DNA of 5,124 nt. Source: an uncultured Clostridia bacterium. Lineage in GTDB: Bacteria; Bacillota; Clostridia; UMGS1883. Below are positions 1-5,124 of this stretch, in pieces. The notes beneath the pieces are model-generated. The model saw only the letters and a program-made list of their open reading frames with translations, ran no database searches and had not been told where the DNA came from. The stretch is taken from assembly GCA_947624455.1 (NCBI GenBank), contig CANQKL010000123.1, positions 1 through 5,124 of the forward strand, written 5' to 3'. Positions within the stretch are counted from its first letter, which is position 1; every line of letters starts with the position of its first letter. The translations under genes and the position numbers were made by a program.

Positions 1-3
1 ACT

Positions 4-104
4 ACGAACGAAAATCACCGCTCGGCGTACCTGTGTACGCCGTCGGGAGGGCTTTCTCGGCGGCAGGCTTTGCCTGCCGCCTGCGAGAGCTGATTTTCGT
101 TTGT
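4..104. repeat. Branched palindromic element (three-arm inverted repeat)
   Basis: The outer arms 4-17 and 91-104 are complementary over 14 positions with a single G·T wobble. They enclose two further hairpins. The first has an 8-bp perfect stem (23-30 with 35-42, loop CTGT). The second has a 9-bp perfect stem (60-68 with 72-80, loop TTT), extended through a bulged base stem joining 51-59 to 84-90. Together they form a closed three-way junction of about 100 nt. No reading frame runs through it. It could be a dispersed intergenic palindrome (MITE- or REP-like), a structured RNA, or the end of the upstream neighbour's transcript. A T-run at 114-120 follows but is about ten bases away from the stem. 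Only one copy is in this window, so 'dispersed repeat' is inference, while the base pairing is seen directly. Confidence 0.7.
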
Positions 105-181
105 TCTGCACGATTTTTTTGGACAGCCCCCGTGCCTCCAAGTTACATAGCGAGTTATTAGTTTTTTTGGCACGCTTTCTC

Positions 182-205
182 TAACCTTTTTCTCTTTTTT
201 GCGAC
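182..205 (+). promoter_or_regulatory. Candidate ECF-type promoter of the sigma factor gene
   Basis: TAACCT (182-187) followed by CGAC (202-205) gives an AAC-N16-CG arrangement. This is the geometry of many ECF sigma promoters, such as the SigW-type AAC...CG pattern of Bacillus. The spacer is T-rich. Transcription would start near 212, leaving a leader of about 20 nt that just contains the ribosome binding site. No good -35/-10 pair of housekeeping type is seen at a suitable place in 105-231. If correct, it suggests autoregulation. The motif is short and the call is tentative. Confidence 0.35.
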
Positions 206-216
206 TATATATTTAG

Positions 217-224
217 AAGGGAGG
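217..224 (+). promoter_or_regulatory. Ribosome binding site of the sigma factor gene
   Basis: AAGGGAGG lies 7 nt upstream of the ATG at 232. This strong Shine-Dalgarno match fixes the start codon of the sigma factor. Confidence 0.85.
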
Positions 225-231
225 GCGGAAG

Positions 232-1863
232 ATGAATTCAGCCGACGCGATAAAGCTCATGGAGGACAGGAACTTTTTGGACAAGATATACGGCTTCGCA
301 TATCGGCGGTGCCGAACCTCTCACGAGGCGGAGGATCTCTGTTCGGATATAATTTTGGCGGCGCTGGGGGCGGTCAAAAACCAAACTGAAATAGAGAGCT
401 TACACGCCCTTGTGTGGACGGTGGCCCGGCGGGTCTACGCCGATCATTGCCGCGAGAGCAGCCGGGGCGCGGAAGTGGTGGAACTCAGCGAAAATTTGGA
501 GGGGCGGGACGACATTGAGGATTTTATCGAGGGTCAGGACCAGCGGGACAGGCTCCGCCGCATTTTCAAGGAGATAACCTTCCTTTCCAAGTCCTACCGG
601 GACGTGATGGTAATGTACTACCTTGACGAAATGAAGGTCAAGGACATAGCCTCGCGGCTGGGACTCTTGGAGACCACCGTTAAGCAGCGGCTGTTTTCCG
701 CCCGTAATACTGTAAAAAAGGAGATAGAAACAATGAACGAACGAAATCTTACTCTTAAACCCGTAAATCTTGTGTTTTTCGGTACAGGAAGTCCCGTGGG
801 CAACGACGCCCGTAATAAGGCCGAGCGGCTTTTCTCCCAAAACCTTGTGTATCTCTGCAAGGACAGGCCCAGGACGGCCAAGGAGTTGTCGGAGGAGCTT
901 TGCGTACCCATGCCCTATGTCGAGGAAGAGCTTGATATACAGTGCAAGGGTGAAAACGGCAGCTACGGTCTGCTGCGGAAGCTGGAGGGGGACAGGTATA
1001 TAACCAATGTTGTGCTTGTGGACTATGAGGAATACGACAGCGCAAACAAAATTTATGAAAGGTATATGCCCGAGGTCTGCGCCCGTGTCCGGACCGCCAT
1101 TGAGGAAAAGCGGGCGGAGATTGAAAGCCTTCCCTTCCTCGGGCCTCGGCGGGAGCCGGAGTTCCTGCTATGGAGCATGATAAACCGGTGCTGGTATAAA
1201 ATAGAGGGTATTGTGCGGGGGCTGGTGGAAAAGCGGTTTTACGCCGACATTCGGCCCGCCGACAGACCCTTTACCGCCGTGGCCATAGCCGTTCGGCCCG
1301 AGGACAGACCCAAATTTGACTTTTACGGGAACGACGGCACAGACGCCGCCGACGTCTGCGGATACAAATATGTTCATATGGAAAACCGTTACGGAAAACG
1401 GCTGAAACAATCCTTTGCGTGTTGGGAGAATACCTCCCAAAATCCGGCCCTGCTCATGCTTTTGCGCTCTATTGGAGGTCTTGAGACCGCTAATCTGTCC
1501 GAAAGCGAAAGGGAGTCCGCCGCCAAGGCCATAGAGGCCGGTTATGTACGGAAGAACGGCAGCGTTCTCGAGCCGAACGTCATAGTTCTGGACAGCCGTG
1601 GGATGGACGACTTCAATGCCCTGTCCAGCAGTCTTGCCGACGGTCTGGATGATATTTGTGAAAAGATAGCCGATGATCTGGGGGCTTTTATGAAGAAGCG
1701 CCTACCCGCACATCTGACTGCGGAATACCGAAATTACGCCAATCTCATCGCCGGAATTCGGGGCCTTTCGGACTTGACCGAAGCCTGCCTTGCCGACGGC
1801 CTTCTGTGCCAGCCAAAGGGCGGCGAGGGGATAGTTGTGGTAGTGAGAAGGAATGGAGAATAA
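232..1863 (+). CDS. ECF-like sigma-70 family sigma factor with long C-terminal winged-helix-type extension
   Basis: This cytoplasmic protein of 543 residues has no signal peptide or membrane segment. It probably directs RNA polymerase to a specific promoter set. A sigma region 2 domain spans about residues 12-78, with the EAEDL motif at 32-36 and a region 2.4-like WTVARR at 62-67. A sigma region 4 helix-turn-helix follows at about 104-165, with KVKDIASRLG at 135-144 and TTVKQRLFSAR at 148-158. A plain ECF factor would end near residue 170. Here about 380 residues follow. The first part (about 195-265) reads as a winged helix: TAKELSEEL as the recognition-type helix, then the wing GLLRK...ITNVVLVD. 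Similar wing motifs recur at 437-454 and 523-538. The rest (about 270-430) is mixed helical and strand sequence that I do not recognise. The family of Firmicutes sigma factors with winged-helix tails is known to me only in general terms. No anti-sigma gene is adjacent, so the tail may sense a signal or restrain the sigma part; that is inference. The start is fixed by AAGGGAGG, 7 nt upstream. The target genes cannot be deduced. Confidence 0.88.
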   Translation: MNSADAIKLMEDRNFLDKIYGFAYRRCRTSHEAEDLCSDIILAALGAVKNQTEIESLHALVWTVARRVYADHCRESSRGAEVVELSENLEGRDDIEDFIEGQDQRDRLRRIFKEITFLSKSYRDVMVMYYLDEMKVKDIASRLGLLETTVKQRLFSARNTVKKEIETMNERNLTLKPVNLVFFGTGSPVGNDARNKAERLFSQNLVYLCKDRPRTAKELSEELCVPMPYVEEELDIQCKGENGSYGLLRKLEGDRYITNVVLVDYEEYDSANKIYERYMPEVCARVRTAIEEKRAEIESLPFLGPRREPEFLLWSMINRCWYKIEGIVRGLVEKRFYADIRPADRPFTAVAIAVRPEDRPKFDFYGNDGTDAADVCGYKYVHMENRYGKRLKQSFACWENTSQNPALLMLLRSIGGLETANLSESERESAAKAIEAGYVRKNGSVLEPNVIVLDSRGMDDFNALSSSLADGLDDICEKIADDLGAFMKKRLPAHLTAEYRNYANLIAGIRGLSDLTEACLADGLLCQPKGGEGIVVVVRRNGE

Positions 1864-1904
1864 ACGGGATTCGATTACGAAGCTGCCGCGACAAAACGGG
1901 GCTG

Positions 1905-1931
1905 AAAAATTTTTAAAAAATTTTTAAAAAA
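1905..1931. promoter_or_regulatory. Phased A-tracts / UP-like element upstream of the tRNA promoter
   Basis: Three A-tracts begin at 1905, 1915 and 1926, alternating with T-tracts, so they repeat at about 10-11 bp, close to one helical turn. The block ends just upstream of the tRNA -35 box at 1935. Such tracts bend DNA and, in this position, can act as an UP element for the RNA polymerase alpha subunit, as is usual for strong stable-RNA promoters. The activity is inferred; the periodicity is seen. Confidence 0.55.
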
Positions 1932-1934
1932 CAC

Positions 1935-1963
1935 TTGATTTTTATGCGCGGTTGTGCTATAAT
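1935..1963 (+). promoter_or_regulatory. Housekeeping promoter of tRNA-Asn
   Basis: The -35 TTGATT (1935-1940), a 17-bp spacer and a perfect -10 TATAAT (1958-1963) preceded by TGC (extended -10) form a near-consensus sigma-A promoter. Transcription should start at about 1970, giving a 5' leader of about 30 nt to be removed by RNase P. Confidence 0.88.
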
Positions 1964-1999
1964 ATCTTTTGTCCGGCAGATAAGGCCAGACATGGATAT

Positions 2000-2075
2000 T
2001 CCTCAATAGCTCAGTCGGTAGAGCATGCGGCTGTTAACCGCAGGGTCGTTGGTTCGAGTCCAACTTGAGGAGCCA
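2000..2075 (+). tRNA. tRNA-Asn (anticodon GTT)
   Basis: A complete cloverleaf of 76 nt can be drawn, including the encoded CCA at 2073-2075. The acceptor stem 2000-2006 pairs perfectly with 2065-2071, and the discriminator base is G2072. The D stem is 2009-2012 with 2021-2024. The anticodon stem is 2026-2030 with 2038-2042, and its loop CTGTTAA places GTT at 2033-2035, which reads the asparagine codons AAC and AAU. The T stem is 2048-2052 with 2060-2064 and has the standard TTCGAGT loop. All stems are intact, so it should be functional. It has its own promoter and terminator and stands as a single tRNA gene. tRNA 3' ends are common integration sites, but no integrase or attachment-site duplication is visible here. 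Confidence 0.97.
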
Positions 2076-2076
2076 G

Positions 2077-2115
2077 AAAAAAGCCTTGAGAACCTTAGGT
2101 TTTCAAGGCTTTTTT
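2077..2115 (+). terminator. Rho-independent terminator after tRNA-Asn
   Basis: A 12-bp stem (2083-2094 with 2098-2109, one G·T wobble, loop TTA) is flanked by six A (2077-2082) and six T (2110-2115). It begins one base after the encoded CCA. The A and T flanks make it potentially bidirectional. It would also end any transcript reading through from the sigma factor gene, which has no evident terminator of its own. Confidence 0.92.
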
Positions 2116-2131
2116 GTGACAGCAAATAGAG

Positions 2132-2166
2132 AAAGACCGCCTTTTTACAAGAAAAAGGCGGTCTTT
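2132..2166. terminator. Perfect 15-bp hairpin, probable back-up bidirectional terminator
   Basis: Positions 2132-2146 pair perfectly with 2152-2166 around the loop ACAAG. The stem has A/T-rich ends around a GACCGCC core. Only three T follow the stem on the plus strand, and on the minus strand the tail is a T/C-rich stretch, so it is a weaker terminator than its neighbours. It lies between convergent units, where it could block read-through either way. It could also be the stem of a small RNA. Confidence 0.5.
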
Positions 2167-2177
2167 GCGCGGTATTG

Positions 2178-2229
2178 CCTTAATTTTATCGTTGGGTTTA
2201 ACAACACTTAAATTTGCTGCAAATTAAGG
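2178..2229. repeat. Overlapping alternative hairpins between convergent units
   Basis: The segment 2221-2229 can pair with 2178-2186 over nine bases as a long-loop stem. Most of it (2220-2228) can instead pair with the nearer 2207-2216, with one bulged base at 2210 and loop CTG. The two pairings are mutually exclusive. No gene lies in this stretch. It may simply reflect A/T-rich terminator debris. Confidence 0.35.
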
Positions 2230-2237
2230 TTTTCAGC

Positions 2238-2258
2238 AAAAACGGGGTCCCCGCTTTT
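2238..2258 (-). terminator. Compact terminator of the secreted transglutaminase-like protein gene
   Basis: Read on the minus strand, an A-run and G are followed by CGGG, loop GAC and CCCG, then five T. In RNA the stem extends by a G·U pair and four A-U pairs into the flanks. The hairpin base is about ten bases beyond the TGA stop at 2269-2271. On the plus strand the matching base pair is A·C and does not form, although seven T follow, so weaker plus-strand termination is possible too. Confidence 0.65.
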
Positions 2259-2268
2259 TTTACGGTCC

Positions 2269-4887
2269 TCACATAGTTGACTGTTTTAAATTCAAGATAT
2301 TGAAGGGCCTGCCGTTACCGTTTTCCACAATGGCCATCACGTTGATAACGTCCGTTGGCGTGCGGAATTTCACGTTTCCGGCGGCAAGTTTATTATTTAC
2401 CCAAAGGTCATAGGTGTTGGCGGGTATATTTGCTTCGATGCGTATGTTCACGTCCGAGCCGACGGCGTATGTGGCCACACTGTTTTTAGAGCTCGCGTTG
2501 CGGGTGTAGATGACGCCGTACGCAAAAAGGATAACTATTGAACCGTCTCGGAAATAGTTGTCCGAGCCGGTGTTGAGTACCTCGCTGTTGCCCAGCATTA
2601 TGCCGCTGTCGTTGGAACCGTTGTCTCGGAGGGTAAAGGTGTACACGGTTTTACCTTTGCTGCCGTGCATGACGTGGAAGGATCTTCTTTCCTGTACAGT
2701 CGTGGAGACGAGATTTTCAGGATACGGCTCCAAAAACGTGAATTCTTCCGTTATTGGCATATACCCGTCTCCGTCCCAACTGAAAAGTTCACCCCTGCTG
2801 GCGCCCGATATGGCGTCCGCCTCAAAATCGGCATATTCTCCCTGCTCAAGGTTGAGGTCGTGGGAAGTAACGCCTAAGAGCCGTCCGTCTGAGTCATATG
2901 ACGCGAGGTAAAACTTATATGTGCCTGTTTCAACTCCCATCACTTTGGCGGTCACGTGATTATCCACCCAGTCGGCATTGATGACAAGAACGTTGCCGTA
3001 TTTGGTATCATTGCCAAATTCCGCGTCTGGGTCATGCACCGGTTCATAAACCGGTTCGTCGTACTGGTCATTGTCGTCGCCGTTGACCCAGACTCCTATA
3101 TTGACAAATTTTCCGGGATCATCCTTTAAGCTTGCCCTCAAAGTGGCATACCCATGGGTCACTCCCGTTACCATGCCGTATTCGTCCACGGTGGCGACTT
3201 TTTCGTTGCCTGACCGCCATTCGATCTCTCTGTCGGAGGCATTTGACGGTTGAAACTTTATTCGGGAGCTTGCGTCGATTCTCTCGCCCTTATAGATATC
3301 GAAGTAATTGGTCGCATATGTGTCTATGTCTATGCCGGTCGTCTCAACATATCCGGGCTTTACGACTTTTACCGTTATCCGATCTGTCAGCCAAGGGTTA
3401 TTCTGCCAAGGGTCGGCTTCGGAACAGATGCTGAGCGTGGCGATGCCCTCGCTTATGGCGGTAACGTTGCCGCTCTGATCCACGGTTGCCACCGACTGAT
3501 CGTCTATGCTCCAGCGCAGTCTTTTATCTGTGGCGTCTTCCGGCCTGAAGGTCACATCCACAGGGGAGACCGCACCCTCCTCAAGAGTGAGCTTCCTGGT
3601 CGCCGCTTTGATCTTTTCCGGCGGAATATATGTTCCGCTGCCGGTCACAGTCACATCACACCAGGCAATTTCGCTAGGATTTTCCACTGATAACGCATAA
3701 ACCGGAACCGTGCCAGGCTTAAGGCCGGTGACAACGCCGTCGTCTATTTTAACCACGGTTTTGTCGGCATTACCGGCTATGTTCCAAATAAGGTTTTGGT
3801 TGGAGGCGTTTTCAGGGACGACAGTGGGAGTAAGCTTGTAACTTTCGCCCACGCCGATGGATATCCTTTCTCTGTCAAGCTTAACTTCATCCACAGACAC
3901 CTCCGCCGGGGGAGCATTATAGTCTATGGGCGATTTAAAGTAGATCTCGTTCCACTCGTCGGTAGTATACCGTTGGCTTGGTTTGTGGTCGGTAAAGTTA
4001 TCGTCGGATACTAGGAAATATCCGTATCCCGATCTATCGCTGTCCCAGGTCGAATCGGCGTTGTACCACAGCTTGCCAATGCGAATGATGTTCCATGCGT
4101 GGCCTTCGGCATCTTCTCCTTCGCCTCCAATGCCGTCGATATAGCGGCAGCCGATGCCCAGCGCGGTCAGCATACGGTACAGCAGCACCGCATAGCCTTG
4201 GCACACGCAGGTGCGGTACTTCAGCGCGGCGTAGGCCGTATGCTGTAAATCGCCGTAATCTGGGTCGGCGTTACGGTAATGCTCATAATCATATTCAATA
4301 TTGCCACAGATCCAGTTGTATACGGTCTCAACTTTACGGAACTCGGACTTCCCCTCCAGATCGAGGGAGGAGAGTACCCGATCCAGCTCTGCGTCAAACT
4401 CGGCCTCCTGCTGAGCCGTGATGAAATAGTTGACATAATATGTAAGGGTTATCACAGAGCCGCCTTGTCTAATTGAACCGCTGTACCGGGTCCAACCGTT
4501 ATAAAGATAATCGCCCTCATTGGGTACGCCCGTATTGGCAAACGCGCGACTCCAAACCTCGTCCCAGAACGCCCAGACCTGATCTACGTCCCATTGGAAG
4601 CCCGGAGCGTAGATCTTCGCGTCTATGGAGCTTTTGTGGGCAACCATACCCTCGCGAAGCTGGGCGGCAGCGTTCCAAAGACTGCCGTCGTCCACCGCCT
4701 GTAGACTGACCGAGCCGGTATCTTCCACAGGACGGGCAAGGTATTCTTCCCTTGTAATACCAGGTATTTCAATAAAATGAACCGTGTCGGACGTTTTGTC
4801 CCCGGCGGCGAGGCCGGTCAACGGCGTGAGCAGCATCGCCGCGCAGAGTAGCAGAGCCGTCAATTTTCTGAACCTGTTATCTGGCAT
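2269..4887 (-). CDS. Secreted transglutaminase-like protein with three BIG2 Ig-like domains
   Basis: This 872-residue exported protein starts with a signal peptide (positive N-terminus, hydrophobic core at about 9-25, likely cleavage after the LAA at 26-28). Residues 65-170 form a lead-in with EGDYL (124-128), which I associate with clostridial secreted transglutaminase-like proteins. The transglutaminase-core domain covers about 180-310. Its triad is Cys229 in VCQGYA, His263 in GHAWN and Asp278 in NADSTWD, all intact. This fold can cross-link or cut peptides, and which of these it does cannot be told from sequence. Three BIG2-type Ig-like domains follow at about 328-416, 421-510 and 512-603, each with a pattern like SVATVD..GNVTAISEGIATL. 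An acidic linker (604-625) leads to a beta-rich domain (about 630-716, with FSWDGDGYMPI) and a C-terminal probable beta-sandwich (about 732-866), possibly lectin-like. No LPXTG, SLH or transmembrane anchor is seen, so it is probably released or held by its domains. The start is set by the Shine-Dalgarno site and signal peptide. It is a single-gene unit, convergent with the tRNA. Confidence 0.9.
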   Translation of the reverse strand: MPDNRFRKLTALLLCAAMLLTPLTGLAAGDKTSDTVHFIEIPGITREEYLARPVEDTGSVSLQAVDDGSLWNAAAQLREGMVAHKSSIDAKIYAPGFQWDVDQVWAFWDEVWSRAFANTGVPNEGDYLYNGWTRYSGSIRQGGSVITLTYYVNYFITAQQEAEFDAELDRVLSSLDLEGKSEFRKVETVYNWICGNIEYDYEHYRNADPDYGDLQHTAYAALKYRTCVCQGYAVLLYRMLTALGIGCRYIDGIGGEGEDAEGHAWNIIRIGKLWYNADSTWDSDRSGYGYFLVSDDNFTDHKPSQRYTTDEWNEIYFKSPIDYNAPPAEVSVDEVKLDRERISIGVGESYKLTPTVVPENASNQNLIWNIAGNADKTVVKIDDGVVTGLKPGTVPVYALSVENPSEIAWCDVTVTGSGTYIPPEKIKAATRKLTLEEGAVSPVDVTFRPEDATDKRLRWSIDDQSVATVDQSGNVTAISEGIATLSICSEADPWQNNPWLTDRITVKVVKPGYVETTGIDIDTYATNYFDIYKGERIDASSRIKFQPSNASDREIEWRSGNEKVATVDEYGMVTGVTHGYATLRASLKDDPGKFVNIGVWVNGDDNDQYDEPVYEPVHDPDAEFGNDTKYGNVLVINADWVDNHVTAKVMGVETGTYKFYLASYDSDGRLLGVTSHDLNLEQGEYADFEADAISGASRGELFSWDGDGYMPITEEFTFLEPYPENLVSTTVQERRSFHVMHGSKGKTVYTFTLRDNGSNDSGIMLGNSEVLNTGSDNYFRDGSIVILFAYGVIYTRNASSKNSVATYAVGSDVNIRIEANIPANTYDLWVNNKLAAGNVKFRTPTDVINVMAIVENGNGRPFNILNLKQSTM

Positions 4888-4895
4888 AGTATCAT

Positions 4896-4900
4896 CCCCT
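4896..4900 (-). promoter_or_regulatory. Ribosome binding site of the secreted protein gene
   Basis: AGGGG on the minus strand lies 8 nt before the ATG at 4887. Together with the signal peptide directly after this ATG, it decides the start. Confidence 0.75.
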
Positions 4901-4917
4901 GTTATTTTGTATGAAAA

Positions 4918-4946
4918 ATTATATCATAAAGTCCATGAAAAATCAA
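4918..4946 (-). promoter_or_regulatory. Housekeeping promoter of the secreted protein gene
   Basis: On the minus strand, -35 TTGATT (4941-4946), a 17-bp spacer and -10 TATAAT (4918-4923) preceded by TGA (extended -10) make a near-consensus sigma-A promoter. The start point should be near 4911, giving a leader of about 23 nt that contains the ribosome binding site. No room is left for a riboswitch. Confidence 0.85.
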
Positions 4947-5030
4947 GGTTTTTTTATATTTTTTGGTGAAAAAAGCATACAGCAAGGCCAGCAGTTTGGT
5001 TCATGTATATTTTGCACAAAAAAATTTGTC

Positions 5031-5047
5031 GAAATTCTACGAATTTC
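5031..5047. promoter_or_regulatory. Short inverted repeat, possible operator
   Basis: GAAATTC and GAATTTC form a perfect 7-bp inverted repeat separated by TAC. It sits in the intergenic region between two divergent promoters, centred about 70 bp upstream of the expected start of the rightward promoter, a position typical of activator sites. The region is A/T-rich, so chance is a real alternative. Confidence 0.3.
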
Positions 5048-5071
5048 ACACAAAAAATTCCAGACAAAATA

Positions 5072-5101
5072 TTGTAAAAATAAAAATTTTTGTGCTATAA
5101 T
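5072..5101 (+). promoter_or_regulatory. Outward-facing promoter for a gene beyond the right edge
   Basis: TTGTAA (5072-5077), an 18-bp spacer and a perfect TATAAT (5096-5101) preceded by TGC (extended -10) are seen. Transcription would begin near 5108 and run out of the window. The stretch between this and the minus-strand promoter (4947-5071) shows no gene. Confidence 0.6.
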
Positions 5102-5124
5102 TATTCACAGCGATTTGCCCTGAA

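Noticed and set aside
105..120. T-run after the branched palindrome as a classical terminator
   Set aside because: The seven T begin about ten bases beyond the stem, whereas Rho-independent terminators need the T-run directly after it.
119..149. TTGGAC ... TACATA as a housekeeping promoter for the sigma factor gene
   Set aside because: The spacer would be 19 bp and the -10 box is poor. The resulting leader of about 75 nt shows no special feature. The site at 182-205 fits better, though weakly.
400..840. Minus-strand open frame of 146 codons opposite the sigma factor gene
   Set aside because: It lies wholly inside the sigma gene. Its translation shows no domain, no Shine-Dalgarno site was seen for it, and the sense strand encodes clear sigma domains.
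2065..2094. The tRNA acceptor 3' strand and the terminator 5' arm share TTGAG, suggesting a tRNA/terminator switch
   Set aside because: The shared stretch is only about five bases, and both native structures are far stronger. It looks like chance.
2000..2115. tRNA-Asn 3' end as an attachment site of an integrated element
   Set aside because: No integrase gene and no repeated copy of the tRNA 3' end were found in the window.
3071..3690. Several plus-strand open frames of 60-146 codons opposite the secreted protein gene
   Set aside because: They overlap each other in different frames within the BIG2-coding region and have no recognisable domains. They are antisense shadows of a well-supported gene.
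4911..5123. Plus-strand open frame of 70 codons at the right edge
   Set aside because: Its composition is that of A/T-rich promoter DNA (Lys, Phe and Ile dominate), it runs across both promoters, and it has no ribosome binding site.
1..5124. CRISPR array, insertion sequence or toxin-antitoxin pair
   Set aside because: No regularly spaced direct repeats, no transposase-like protein and no small paired genes were seen.

Overview
The window looks like a chromosomal stretch from a Gram-positive, Clostridia-type anaerobe, perhaps an Oscillospiraceae/Ruminococcaceae-like gut Firmicute. The grounds are purine-rich Shine-Dalgarno sites at both genes, A/T-rich intergenic DNA around genes of moderate GC, a tRNA with encoded CCA, hairpin/T-run terminators, and a secreted transglutaminase-like plus Ig-like (BIG2) protein of a kind common in that group. 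This assignment rests on style and protein family and has not been tested by a search.

Layout, left to right. Positions 1-231 hold no gene. They contain a striking palindromic element (4-104) that folds into a branched three-arm structure, then a possible ECF-type promoter and a good ribosome binding site. Positions 232-1863 (+) encode a 543-residue sigma-70 family (ECF-like) sigma factor with a C-terminal extension of about 380 residues. The extension begins with a winged-helix-like unit and seems to repeat that wing motif. No separate anti-sigma gene follows. Positions 1905-1975 carry phased A-tracts and a consensus extended -10 promoter for a tRNA-Asn(GTT) gene (2000-2075), followed by a strong terminator (2077-2115).

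Positions 2116-2268 are an intergenic stretch full of hairpins between convergent transcription units. It ends in a compact terminator for the minus-strand gene. Positions 2269-4887 (-) encode an 872-residue exported protein: signal peptide, transglutaminase-like cysteine-protease-fold domain with an intact Cys-His-Asp triad, three BIG2-type Ig-like domains, an acidic linker and two probable beta-sandwich domains. It has its own consensus promoter at 4918-4946. Positions 4947-5124 are A/T-rich and end in an outward-facing plus-strand promoter whose gene lies beyond the window.

Nothing in the sequence ties the three genes into one pathway. The sigma factor and tRNA are on the same strand, and the sigma transcript has no terminator of its own, so it could run through to the tRNA terminator. 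The secreted protein is a separate convergent unit with a housekeeping-type promoter, and I see no ECF-type site in front of it. The least ordinary items are the sigma factor with its repeated winged-helix-like extension and possible autoregulatory promoter, and the branched palindrome at the left edge.
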